Source of the DNA: Paraburkholderia antibiotica | GTDB taxonomy: Bacteria; Pseudomonadota; Gammaproteobacteria; Burkholderiales; Burkholderiaceae | Length of the DNA: 64,000 bases | Reading direction: 5' to 3' | Assembly: GCF_012927125.1 (NCBI RefSeq) | Contig: NZ_JABBFZ010000008.1 | Coordinates: 1 to 64,000 of the forward strand | Part shown: one piece after another, positions 26,445 through 34,770 of the stretch | Position numbering within the stretch: position 1 is the first letter of the stretch | Layout: every line of letters begins with the position of its first letter | Position numbers and translations under genes: made by a program | The notes under the pieces: model-generated | Database searches by the model: none | What the model was told of the DNA's origin: nothing | Seen by the model: the letters and a program-made list of their open reading frames with translations, nothing else

Positions 26445-27662
26445 TTATTGAAGCGTGTCTTCGACGAGTTCGATCCAGTGCCGCACGCTGGTGCGATTGG
26501 CCCCGGCCAGGTGTGTCTGACAGCCGATGTTTGCCGTCGCGATGACTTCGGGGTGACCGCTTTCGAGCGCGTCGAGCTTACGATCGCGCAGCGTCGTGGC
26601 AAGCGCCGGCTGCGTGATGGAGTAGGTGCCGGCGGAGCCGCAGCACAGATGCGCGTCCGGCACGTCGGTGAGATCGTAGCCGAGCCGCGTCAGGATCGCC
26701 TCGACCGCGCCGCCGAGCTTCATGGCGTGCTGCAACGTGCACGGGCAGTGAAAGGCGATGCGCTTGCGGCTGCCGGTCTGCAACGCGTCGAGCGGCTCGG
26801 CACCCAGCACTTCGACGAGATCGCGAGCCAGTTCGCTCGTGCGCGCGGCCTTTGCCGCATAGAGCGGGTCGGCGCGTAGCAGTTGCCCATATTCCTTGAC
26901 GAACGCGCCGCAGCCGCTGGCGCTCAGCACGATCGCTTCCGCACCGGCCTGAATCGCCGGCCACCATGCGTCGATGTTGCGGCGTGCACGGGCGAGTCCC
27001 GCTTCCTGGGCGTTCAGGTGATAGTCGACGGCGCCGCAACACCCGGCCTGCGATGCGGCGATCACGCTGATGCCCAGCCGGTCGAGCACCCGCGCGGCGG
27101 CGGCGTTTGTGTTGGGAGACAGGGTAGGCTGGACGCAGCCTTCCAGCATGAGCACGCGCCGGCTATGCCGCACTGCGGGCCGGGGCTTGGCGGCTACGCC
27201 GCCGGCGGGGATTTTCTGTTGCAGCGATGCCGGCAGGACGGGCCGCGCGAGACGGGCCGCCTTCAGCAGCGTCTTGAACACCGTTGGACGCGGGATGACC
27301 TGGCGCAGCCCTTCGCGCAGGATGCGCTCTCCGGTCGGGCGCGTGATCCGCCGCTCCAGTTCGGCACGGCCGATATCGAGCAACGCGTGATAGGTGACGC
27401 CTGAAGGACAGGTCGTCTCACAGTTCCGACAAGTCAGGCAGCGGTCGAGATGCAATTGGGTTTTCGCGGTGACGGCTTCGCCTTCGAGCAGTTGCTTGAT
27501 CAGGTAGATGCGGCCGCGCGGGCCGTCGAGCTCGTTGCCGAGCACCTGGTAGGTGGGACAGGTGGCGTTGCAGAAGCCGCAGTGCACGCAGCTACGCAGG
27601 ATCGATTCCGCTTCGTCGGCGCGTGCGAGGGTCTTCGCGTGTTCGCTGAGGTTCGTTTGCAT
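26445..27662 (-). CDS. glcF: Glycolate oxidase iron-sulfur subunit GlcF
   Basis: A 405-residue subunit of the glycolate oxidase complex, which oxidises glycolate to glyoxylate and passes electrons to the respiratory chain. Two ferredoxin-type 4Fe-4S motifs are present (CVHCGFCNATCP and CLTCRNCETTCP), followed by the CCG-domain pairs GCCGAVDYH and LCCGSAGTY. Order on the minus strand is glcD-glcE-glcF with no room for internal promoters. It ends 62 bases before a stretch with plus-strand terminators; no clear terminator of its own is seen. Confidence 0.95.
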   Translation of the reverse strand: MQTNLSEHAKTLARADEAESILRSCVHCGFCNATCPTYQVLGNELDGPRGRIYLIKQLLEGEAVTAKTQLHLDRCLTCRNCETTCPSGVTYHALLDIGRAELERRITRPTGERILREGLRQVIPRPTVFKTLLKAARLARPVLPASLQQKIPAGGVAAKPRPAVRHSRRVLMLEGCVQPTLSPNTNAAAARVLDRLGISVIAASQAGCCGAVDYHLNAQEAGLARARRNIDAWWPAIQAGAEAIVLSASGCGAFVKEYGQLLRADPLYAAKAARTSELARDLVEVLGAEPLDALQTGSRKRIAFHCPCTLQHAMKLGGAVEAILTRLGYDLTDVPDAHLCCGSAGTYSITQPALATTLRDRKLDALESGHPEVIATANIGCQTHLAGANRTSVRHWIELVEDTLQ

Positions 27663-27673
27663 GGTTGCGCGAG

Positions 27674-28780
27674 TCAGAAATCGGCGTAAAGGCGGCCGGG
27701 GTTGAACAGGCCATGGGGATCAAGTTGGGCTTTCAGCGCGCGATGCAGGCGCAGCAGCGGCGCGGGAAGCGGCATGAACGGCGTCTCGGCGGCTTTGGGG
27801 ATTTGGGCCTCGGGGGCCGGCCCCGCCTGCGAGGTGTAGCGCGTCGCGTGACCTCCCGCGGCTTCGGCGACCGCGCGTATCGCCGACGCGGCCGCGTTGC
27901 TCTTGAGCCAGCGCTGTGCGCCGCCCCAGTCCAGCATGACGTCGCCGGGCAGCGGCATGAGCGGCGCCGCGGCGGGCAGCGACACACGCCAGAGCGGACG
28001 CGGGTCGGCAAAGAAGGGCAGGCGGCGCTCGCGCAGGTCGGCCCAGAACGCGATGCCGAGGTCTTCGCCGCCGATGCGATCGAGCGCCGACGCCACGGAG
28101 CCATCACCGCCTTCGAGTCGCACATGGAGGCGGCCGTCGACGTAGCACGCGCCGGTGACGGGAAGCGAGCTGCGTCGCCAGTTCAACAGTTCTGTCATGG
28201 CTTCGCCCGGATTCATGTCGAGGACGACACTGCGCGTTGTTTTCGGCTTGGGCAATACCTTGAGCGAGACCTCGGTGATGACGCCGAGGCAACCGAAGCT
28301 GCCGGCCGCTAACCGGGCCATGTCGTAGCCGGCGACGTTCTTCATCACTTCCCCGCCGAAGCGCAGATGTTTCGCGTTGCCCGTGATCAGCCGGCAACCG
28401 AGCACGAAGTCGCGCACGGAGCCCGCCCACGGCCGACGCGGCCCCGACAGTCCGCTCGCCACCGCGCCGCCGAGGGTCGCGTGGCCATCGAATTCGGGCG
28501 GCTCGCAAGGCAGCATCTGACCGGCCGCGTCCAGTGCCGCCGAGAGTGCCGACAATGGCGTGCCGCAACGCGCGGTAATGACCAACTCGGTCGGCTCGTA
28601 GCGAACGATGCCGCTGTGGCTGCGCGTGTCGAGCTCGCGCGCGCCGTCGGGCACGCCGCGGCCGAGAAAGGCTTTGCTGTTGCCACCGCGCACGCTCAGC
28701 GCGGTATGCGTCGACATGGCGTGCGCGACTTCGTCGACGAGACGCTCGCTGTCGTCCCTTGCAATCGGTTCGTTGTGCAT
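27674..28780 (-). CDS. glcE: Glycolate oxidase FAD-binding subunit GlcE
   Basis: A 368-residue subunit with a PCMH-type FAD-binding domain (ALSVRGGNSKAFLGRG, PPEFDGHATLGGAVASGLSG) but a short substrate region compared with GlcD, as usual for GlcE. Start taken at the ATG at 28780, whose A-T-G shares its first bases with the glcD stop codon (TGATG), so the two are translationally coupled. A longer frame continues upstream but is only glcD read out of frame. Required with GlcD and GlcF for activity. Confidence 0.94.
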   Translation of the reverse strand: MHNEPIARDDSERLVDEVAHAMSTHTALSVRGGNSKAFLGRGVPDGARELDTRSHSGIVRYEPTELVITARCGTPLSALSAALDAAGQMLPCEPPEFDGHATLGGAVASGLSGPRRPWAGSVRDFVLGCRLITGNAKHLRFGGEVMKNVAGYDMARLAAGSFGCLGVITEVSLKVLPKPKTTRSVVLDMNPGEAMTELLNWRRSSLPVTGACYVDGRLHVRLEGGDGSVASALDRIGGEDLGIAFWADLRERRLPFFADPRPLWRVSLPAAAPLMPLPGDVMLDWGGAQRWLKSNAAASAIRAVAEAAGGHATRYTSQAGPAPEAQIPKAAETPFMPLPAPLLRLHRALKAQLDPHGLFNPGRLYADF

Positions 28781-30276
28781 CAGAATCGTTCCAGTTCGGG
28801 AAATGGCAGGGCGCCGTGGTGCACGTGCATCGCGCCAAATTCGGCGCAGCGGTGCAAGGTCGGAATGTTCTTGCCGGGATTGAGCAGACCGTGCGGGTCG
28901 AACGCGGACTTCAGCGCGTGAAACAAGGTCAGCTCGTCGGCATTGAACTGCGCGCACATCTGATTGATTTTTTCCCGGCCGACGCCGTGTTCCCCTGTGA
29001 TGCTACCGCCGGCCTTCACGCACAACTCCAGAATGGCGCCGCCGAGCGCTTCGGCGCGCTCGGTTTCTCCGGCGTTCGCATCGAACAGGATCAGCGGATG
29101 CAGGTTGCCGTCGCCCGCATGGAAAACGTTGGCCACACGTAGCCCGTATTCCTTCGACAGGCGCTCGATACCGGTGAGCACACCGGGCAGCTCGCGGCGC
29201 GGAATCGTCCCGTCCATGCAGTAATAGTCGGGCGAGATGCGGCCGACGGCGGGGAAGGCATTCTTGCGCCCTGCCCAGAATCTCTGACGCTCGGCTTCGT
29301 CGCGGGCGAGTCGCACGTCGGTTGCGCCTGCGGCGCGCAGCAACATCTCCACCCGTTGGCAATCCTCAATAACGTCGCTTTCCGCGCCGTCCACTTCGCA
29401 CAGCAGGATGGCCTCTGCGTCCACGGGATAGCCAGCGCGGATGAAATCTTCGACGGCACGAATGGCGAGATTGTCCATCATCTCCAGACCACCCGGAATG
29501 ATCCCGGCGCCGATGATGTCCGCGACGGCGGAGCCGGCCCTTTCCACGTCGTCAAAGCTCGCCAGCAGCACGCGTGCGCTTTGAGGTTTGGTGAGCAGCT
29601 TGACGGTGACCTCGACGACGATGCCGAGCATGCCTTCCGAACCGGTGAAGAGCGCGAGCAGATCGAAGCCCGGCGAATCGAGCGCGTCCGATCCCAGCGT
29701 GACGTGTTCACCCTCGATGGTGAGGATCTCGAGCTTGAGGATGTTGTGGACCGTGAGGCCATATTTCAGACAATGCACGCCGCCGGCGTTTTCCGCGACG
29801 TTACCGCCGATCGAGCAGGCAATCTGCGACGAAGGATCGGGAGCGTAGTAAAGGCCGTGCTGCGCAGCGGCCTGGGAAATGGCGAGATTGCGCACGCCGG
29901 GTTGAACGCGGGCGATGCCCGCCTCGGGGTTGATCTCGATGATGCGGTTCAGGCGCGCCAACACGAGAAGAATGCCTTTCTCGAGCGGAAGCGCGCCGCC
30001 CGAAAGACCGGTGCCCGCACCGCGCGCCACCACCGGGATGCGTGCCTCGTGTGCATAGCCAAGCAGCTTTTCGATCTGCTCCACCGTGTCGGGTAGTGCG
30101 ACGAGCAGCGGGGTTGTGCGGTAGGCGGATAGCCCATCGCATTCGAACGGGCGCAGGTCCTCCGTTTCGTGCAGGATCGTCAGCCCGGGCACGCGGCGGT
30201 GCAGCTCCGCAACGACGGCGTGCCGGTCGTGCGTGACGAGCGGCCCATCGACCGATTCGTCGTAGCGATAACTCAT
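28780..30276 (-). CDS. glcD: Glycolate oxidase catalytic subunit GlcD
   Basis: A 498-residue FAD-linked 2-hydroxy-acid oxidase. The N-terminal FAD-binding domain contains ARGAGTGLSGGALP and CSIGGNVAENAGGVHCLKYG; the C-terminal cap ends with the family's FHAGDGNLHPLILFD and GEHGVGREKINQM. A GGAGACA Shine-Dalgarno precedes the ATG. It is the first gene of glcDEF and diverges from glcC, with two FadR-type operator-like sites between them. Expected induction by glycolate. Confidence 0.95.
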   Translation of the reverse strand: MSYRYDESVDGPLVTHDRHAVVAELHRRVPGLTILHETEDLRPFECDGLSAYRTTPLLVALPDTVEQIEKLLGYAHEARIPVVARGAGTGLSGGALPLEKGILLVLARLNRIIEINPEAGIARVQPGVRNLAISQAAAQHGLYYAPDPSSQIACSIGGNVAENAGGVHCLKYGLTVHNILKLEILTIEGEHVTLGSDALDSPGFDLLALFTGSEGMLGIVVEVTVKLLTKPQSARVLLASFDDVERAGSAVADIIGAGIIPGGLEMMDNLAIRAVEDFIRAGYPVDAEAILLCEVDGAESDVIEDCQRVEMLLRAAGATDVRLARDEAERQRFWAGRKNAFPAVGRISPDYYCMDGTIPRRELPGVLTGIERLSKEYGLRVANVFHAGDGNLHPLILFDANAGETERAEALGGAILELCVKAGGSITGEHGVGREKINQMCAQFNADELTLFHALKSAFDPHGLLNPGKNIPTLHRCAEFGAMHVHHGALPFPELERF

Positions 30277-30383
30277 GAATTGTCTCCTCGCTCTTTACCG
30301 ACGCGTCGGGGCGACCATCCGGCAAAGCGTTTCTGGCAAAGATTGTTGCCGCGTCGTCGGGCGTTGTCGATGGCCGGGTCTGG

Positions 30384-30394
30384 TGGTCCGACCA
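30384..30394. promoter_or_regulatory. FadR/GntR-type operator between glcD and glcC
   Basis: TGGTCCGACCA is a perfect TGGT-N3-ACCA palindrome, the pattern bound by FadR-subfamily GntR regulators such as GlcC. It lies 108 bases upstream of glcD and 126 upstream of glcC. Confidence 0.7.
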
Positions 30395-30491
30395 GTTTTT
30401 TTGAGGGATCGCGCAGCACGACTTGTCGATAGGCCCTGAAATTAAGCATGATGCTGGTTGTGCAGGATTTCGTTTTCCTCATCGTTTTGAC

Positions 30492-30502
30492 TGGACAGAC
30501 CA
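30492..30502. promoter_or_regulatory. Second FadR/GntR-type operator, next to glcC
   Basis: TGGACAGACCA matches TGGT-N3-ACCA with one change and sits just upstream of the glcC Shine-Dalgarno, 108 bases from the first site. Location suggests autorepression. Confidence 0.55.
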
Positions 30503-30519
30503 CTGGTAGAAGGCACGAT

Positions 30520-31296
30520 ATGAATACTCGCGACACCGTGGACGCCATGCCCGCCCGTCAGGTTGCCGACGTCGTGGCAGAACGCATCGAACGGCTGATT
30601 GTCGACGGCGTGCTTCAATGCGGACAGCCGTTGCCCTCGGAGCGGCGGCTCGTAGAGAAGCTCGGCGTTTCCAGGGCCGCGCTGCGCGAAGGTCTTAAAC
30701 TCCTCCGTGCTCGCGGCATCATTAAAACCTCGCATGGGCGAGGGTCATACGTCGCCAGCCTGACCGGGCATAGCGAGATCTCGCCGCTCCTGTATCTGTT
30801 CGGATCCCAGCCGCGCACGCTCTATGACCTTCTGGAAGTGAGAGGCTTCCTCGAGGCGGAATCTGCGCGACTCGCGGCACTGCGCGGCACGCAGGCCGAC
30901 TACGTCATGATCACGCGACGCTACGAGGAGATGATCGAAGCGCACGATACGGAAGCCGGACCTTCCGAGCACGCGCGTCTGGATCATGCTTTTCACCTTG
31001 CCATCTGCGACGCGTCGCACAACCCGGTTCTGTCGCATACGCTCAGCACGCTAACGGATCTCCTGCTCAGTTCTGTGTTCGCCTCTGTCAACAATCTCTA
31101 TCACCGGGAGTCGCATAAGCGGCTCATCGATCGTCAGCACGCAAGGCTTTACAACGCTGTCGTTGGCAAACTGCCGGACCAGGCACGCAAGGCAGCTGCG
31201 GACCATATCAGCAGCGTTTGCGCGGGCTTGCGCGAAATCGAGCAGGAGGAGCAGCGGCTGGTTCGAGCGACACTAAGGCTTGAGGGGTGGTCCTGA
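30520..31296 (+). CDS. glcC: Glycolate-responsive regulator GlcC (GntR family, FadR subfamily)
   Basis: A 258-residue regulator: an N-terminal winged helix (about 15-85, with LPSERRLVEKLGVSRAALRE) and a FadR-type helical effector domain (LFGSQPRTLYDLLEVRGFLE, FHLAICDASHN, SVFASVNNLYHRES, DRQHARLYNAV). These blocks are very close to those I recall for E. coli GlcC, including position and order, so the assignment is firm. An AGAAGG Shine-Dalgarno sits upstream of the ATG at 30520. It is divergent from glcDEF and probably activates it when glycolate is bound. Confidence 0.9.
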   Translation: MNTRDTVDAMPARQVADVVAERIERLIVDGVLQCGQPLPSERRLVEKLGVSRAALREGLKLLRARGIIKTSHGRGSYVASLTGHSEISPLLYLFGSQPRTLYDLLEVRGFLEAESARLAALRGTQADYVMITRRYEEMIEAHDTEAGPSEHARLDHAFHLAICDASHNPVLSHTLSTLTDLLLSSVFASVNNLYHRESHKRLIDRQHARLYNAVVGKLPDQARKAAADHISSVCAGLREIEQEEQRLVRATLRLEGWS

Positions 31297-31382
31297 GCTT
31301 TGCAGCGGACGTGCTGTCTCAGGCGGGAATAGGGAGCGCGCGCAAAAGCATGCGCGGCGCAGGACCAGCTGCAGGACCAGAC

Positions 31383-31428
31383 GCACACGACCGACGGTTG
31401 CTTCACCTTTCTGCCGTCGGTCGTGTGC
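31383..31428. terminator. 15-bp inverted repeat between convergent glcC and the MHS transporter gene
   Basis: GCACACGACCGACGG (31383-31397) and its exact complement (31414-31428) flank a 16-base loop. It lies in the gap between the glcC stop and the end of the transporter gene, so it probably ends transcription from both sides. There is no T-run on either strand. Confidence 0.6.
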
Positions 31429-31508
31429 CATATCGCTATGAATCGCTATGAGTGAGCTATTTGAATTTTTTGTTTGCAGCGTCGCTCATCGTTGATCCAA
31501 CGCCTTTC

Positions 31509-33167
31509 TCAAGACATCGACGTAATATCCTTGCCGCTTGTTTCCCGGAGGAGCAGCAGCCCGACGATACCCGCGATCGACGCGACTATCACGGGGTACC
31601 ACAAACCCGCGTAAATATTGCCCTTCGTGGCGACGATCGCGAACGCAGTAGCGGGCAGCAAGCCACCAAACCATCCATTGCCGATATTGATCGGCAGCGA
31701 CATCGACGTGTAGCGGACTTGCGTCGGGAACATTTCGACCAGCATTGCGGCAATAGGCCCGTATGTCATCGTGACAAAGAGCATCAGTACGACGAGAATC
31801 AATATCGTCATCGGGTAGTTGATTGCGCTTCGATTGGCCTTCTCGGGATAACCGTAGCGATGCAACGTATCGCGCAACGACGCGCGAAAGTTCGTCTCTG
31901 CGAGCTTTGCTTGCGGATCCTTGCCGTTGTAGGATTGGATCAGACTTTCACCGATCTGGATGGATGCAGGCTCGCCTTTCGCTGCGATGCGGTTGTCGTA
32001 GCTGAGTCCGAGCGTTGCCAGGGCGGCTTTCGCTATGTCGCACGAGGTCGTGAACTTCGCGGCGCCAACAGGATTGAACTGGAATGAACACTCGGCCGGA
32101 TCGGCGGTCACGACGATCGGTGAGCGTTGCTGGGCTTGTGCTAGCGCCGGGTTGACATAGAAGGTCAGGGCTTTGAATAACGGAAAGAAGGTCAGCGCGG
32201 CGATGAGACAGCCACCGACAATGAGCGGCTTGCGGCCAATGACGTCGGACAGTGCCCCGGCGAGGATAAAAATAGGCACACTGATCAATAACGAGGTCAT
32301 CATCAGCATGTTGGCCGTCTCGCCGTCGACCTGCAGCGTCTTTGTCAGGAAGAACATGACATAAAACTCGCCGGTGTAGCCGACCACGGCCTGCCCGGCG
32401 ACGATCAGCGTACCGAGGAGCACAAGGCGCAGGTTCGGCCAGCGGCCAAACGCATCTCTGAGCGGCGCCTTCGAGCCTTTGCCTTCAGCGATCATTTTCC
32501 TGAACGCGGGCGACTCGTGAAGCTTGAGGCGTATCCAGATCGAGATGGTGAGGAGAGCCAATGAAATCAGAAACGGCACGCGCCAGCCCCACGCGACGAA
32601 TTGCGTTTCGCCGACCTGGCTGCGCACGCCAGCGATGATGACCAGTGCGAGCACAATCGCAAAGATGGCGGTGGCCTGGATGCAGGCAGTCCAGGTGCCG
32701 CGACGGTTATTCGGCGCATGTTCCGCGACGTACGTCACCGCTCCGCCGTATTCGCCGCCCATCGCGAGTCCTTGCAGACAGCGCAGTGTCACGAATCCGA
32801 TCGGAGCCCAGATTCCGATCTGCGCGAAGGTAGGGAGTATGCCGACCAGGAAGGTTGCAAAGCCCATAATCAGAATCGTCACCAGAAACGTGTACTTCCG
32901 ACCGATCATATCGCCAATGCGCCCGAAAATGATGGCGCCGATCGGTCTGACGACAAACCCGGCGGCAAAGCTGAGCAGCGTGAAAATAAACGCCGCTGTT
33001 GCATTGACTCCTGAAAAGAAGGCGGTGCTGATGTAGGTGGCGAGCGATCCCACCAGATAAAAGTCGTACCACTCGAACATCGTGCCGAGTGACGACGCGA
33101 TGACGACTCGCCGCATGGATGTATCGGTTTGCGCCGCCGTGGCGTACTGCGCTGGAACTCTCATCAT
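31509..33167 (-). CDS. MFS transporter, metabolite:H+ symporter (MHS) family
   Basis: A 552-residue secondary transporter with twelve predicted helices. It opens with the MHS-type SSLGTMFEWYDFYLVGSLAT and shows RPIGAIIFGRIGDMIGRKYT between helices 2 and 3 and GLAMGGEYGGAVTYVAEHAP near helix 4. Residues about 339-448 form an unusually long hydrophilic loop between the last pairs of helices, with two cysteines (ECSF, TSCD) that could form a disulfide. Last gene of the LacI-controlled operon, so it probably imports that pathway's substrate, perhaps an organic or sugar acid. Confidence 0.85.
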   Translation of the reverse strand: MMRVPAQYATAAQTDTSMRRVVIASSLGTMFEWYDFYLVGSLATYISTAFFSGVNATAAFIFTLLSFAAGFVVRPIGAIIFGRIGDMIGRKYTFLVTILIMGFATFLVGILPTFAQIGIWAPIGFVTLRCLQGLAMGGEYGGAVTYVAEHAPNNRRGTWTACIQATAIFAIVLALVIIAGVRSQVGETQFVAWGWRVPFLISLALLTISIWIRLKLHESPAFRKMIAEGKGSKAPLRDAFGRWPNLRLVLLGTLIVAGQAVVGYTGEFYVMFFLTKTLQVDGETANMLMMTSLLISVPIFILAGALSDVIGRKPLIVGGCLIAALTFFPLFKALTFYVNPALAQAQQRSPIVVTADPAECSFQFNPVGAAKFTTSCDIAKAALATLGLSYDNRIAAKGEPASIQIGESLIQSYNGKDPQAKLAETNFRASLRDTLHRYGYPEKANRSAINYPMTILILVVLMLFVTMTYGPIAAMLVEMFPTQVRYTSMSLPINIGNGWFGGLLPATAFAIVATKGNIYAGLWYPVIVASIAGIVGLLLLRETSGKDITSMS

Positions 33168-33203
33168 GTCTCCGTTTTTTATGTGGAGCCGGCCGCAGCC
33201 GGC

Positions 33204-34688
33204 TCAGGTTCGACCGTGATATAGCCGAACGCTCTTCAGCTGGGTGTCGTCGAGCATGGCCTGGAGACCTCTCTCCTTGCCGATTCCCGACTGCTTGTAA
33301 CCGCCGAATGGCGCTTCAACGACCGCCTTGACGCCGTAGTTGATACATACGGTGCCCGCCTGGATCGTGCGGGCGGTCCGGATCGCCCGCGCGGAGTCAC
33401 GCGTGAAGACGCAGGCCGCGAGACCATAGGGCGAGTCGTTGGCGAGCCGCAGGCCTTCCTCTTCCGTGCGAAAGCGCAAGACCGTTTGCACTGGGCCGAA
33501 AATTTCCTCGCGCGAGACGCGCATCTCGTTGGACGCCTGCAGAAAGAGGGCGGGTGCGGTGTAATAGCCGTTCTTCAGGTCGGCGCGCGTGTCGATGTTC
33601 TGACATTCGGTAAAGTGCGCGCCTTCCTCGTGCCCCACCTCGCGGTAACTGCTGATGCGTTTGAGTTGCGCGGCGTTGATGACTGGGCCCATTTCCGTTT
33701 CGTCGTTGCCGGGCTCCCCGATGCGCACGCCCGCGAGCGCCTGGGTCAGACCGTCGACGAACGCATCCGCAACGGCTTCGTGGACAATCAGCCGCGTGCA
33801 GGCCGCGCATACCTGGCCGGAGTTACGGATGGAGTCGATTTTCGCGACCTCGATGGCGCGCGGCAGATCGGCATCGTCGAACACGACGAGCGGGGATTTT
33901 CCGCCCAGCTCGAGCGTAACCCGCTTCAGACCGGCGGCCGCGGCGGCATAGATACGTTTGCCGGTCTCTGTGCCGCCGGTGAACGAGATCTTGTCGATAC
34001 CCGGATGGTGGATCAGCGCGTTGCCCGTCGCACCGCCGCCGAACACGACATTGATGACGCCGGCCGGAATGCCTGCGTCGGCCACCGCGCGTGCCAGTTC
34101 GAGCGCCGATAGCGGCGTGACCTCGGAGGGTTTGAGCACGACGGTATTACCTGCCGCGATGGCCGGCGCAATCTTCAGTAGTGCCAGGGTCAACGGGTAA
34201 TTCCACGGCACGATCAGCGCACAGACGCCAAGCGGCTCGCGCAACGTGAAGTTGAGCACGTCGTGCTCGCCGACCTGTAGCGTCTCGCCCGTGAGGCCGT
34301 GCAGCACACTCGCGTAATAGTCGACCGTGTAGGGCAAATCGCGCATGGTCGCGCGCGAGACGCCGATCGGCTTGCCGACATCGAGCGTTTCCAACCATGC
34401 GAGTCGTTCGGTTCGCCGTTCGAGTTCTACCGCGAGGCGACGCATGTGTTCATAGCGCTCGCGACCCGTCATGCGGCCCCATACGGTCAGGAATGCGTGC
34501 CTTGCGGCATTGACGGCGTCGTCCACTTCCGCGCTGGTCGCTTCGGCGAAATGGGCCAGCGGCGTCCCGTTTGCCGGGTTCAGCGTGACATGTGCCGTCT
34601 CGCCACGCGGTATGGGGAAATCGCCGTCAATGAAATGGCCGTACGTGCCGGCGGTTTTGAGTTCCTGTTCGAGAGTTAAGTGGCTCAT
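33204..34688 (-). CDS. NAD(P)-dependent aldehyde dehydrogenase
   Basis: A 494-residue aldehyde dehydrogenase superfamily enzyme. Visible: Rossmann/catalytic blocks VPWNYPLTLALLKIAPAIAA, SFTGGTETGKRIYAAA, the general-base region VTLELGGKSPLVV, the nucleophile region NSGQVCAACTRL, and EEIFGPVQTVLRF. It would oxidise an aldehyde to its acid using NAD(P). Start at the ATG at 34688, with AAGGAA upstream; an upstream in-frame extension looks non-coding. It follows the GMC oxidoreductase gene, which would supply the aldehyde, and precedes the transporter gene. Confidence 0.9.
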   Translation of the reverse strand: MSHLTLEQELKTAGTYGHFIDGDFPIPRGETAHVTLNPANGTPLAHFAEATSAEVDDAVNAARHAFLTVWGRMTGRERYEHMRRLAVELERRTERLAWLETLDVGKPIGVSRATMRDLPYTVDYYASVLHGLTGETLQVGEHDVLNFTLREPLGVCALIVPWNYPLTLALLKIAPAIAAGNTVVLKPSEVTPLSALELARAVADAGIPAGVINVVFGGGATGNALIHHPGIDKISFTGGTETGKRIYAAAAAGLKRVTLELGGKSPLVVFDDADLPRAIEVAKIDSIRNSGQVCAACTRLIVHEAVADAFVDGLTQALAGVRIGEPGNDETEMGPVINAAQLKRISSYREVGHEEGAHFTECQNIDTRADLKNGYYTAPALFLQASNEMRVSREEIFGPVQTVLRFRTEEEGLRLANDSPYGLAACVFTRDSARAIRTARTIQAGTVCINYGVKAVVEAPFGGYKQSGIGKERGLQAMLDDTQLKSVRLYHGRT

Positions 34689-34770
34689 TGTTGGTTCCTT
34701 GGCAGTATTGACGGTTGCAATGCCGTTGCGTGGCAATCGCGCTTCCCGCAACGGGACTGCGTGTTCATCA

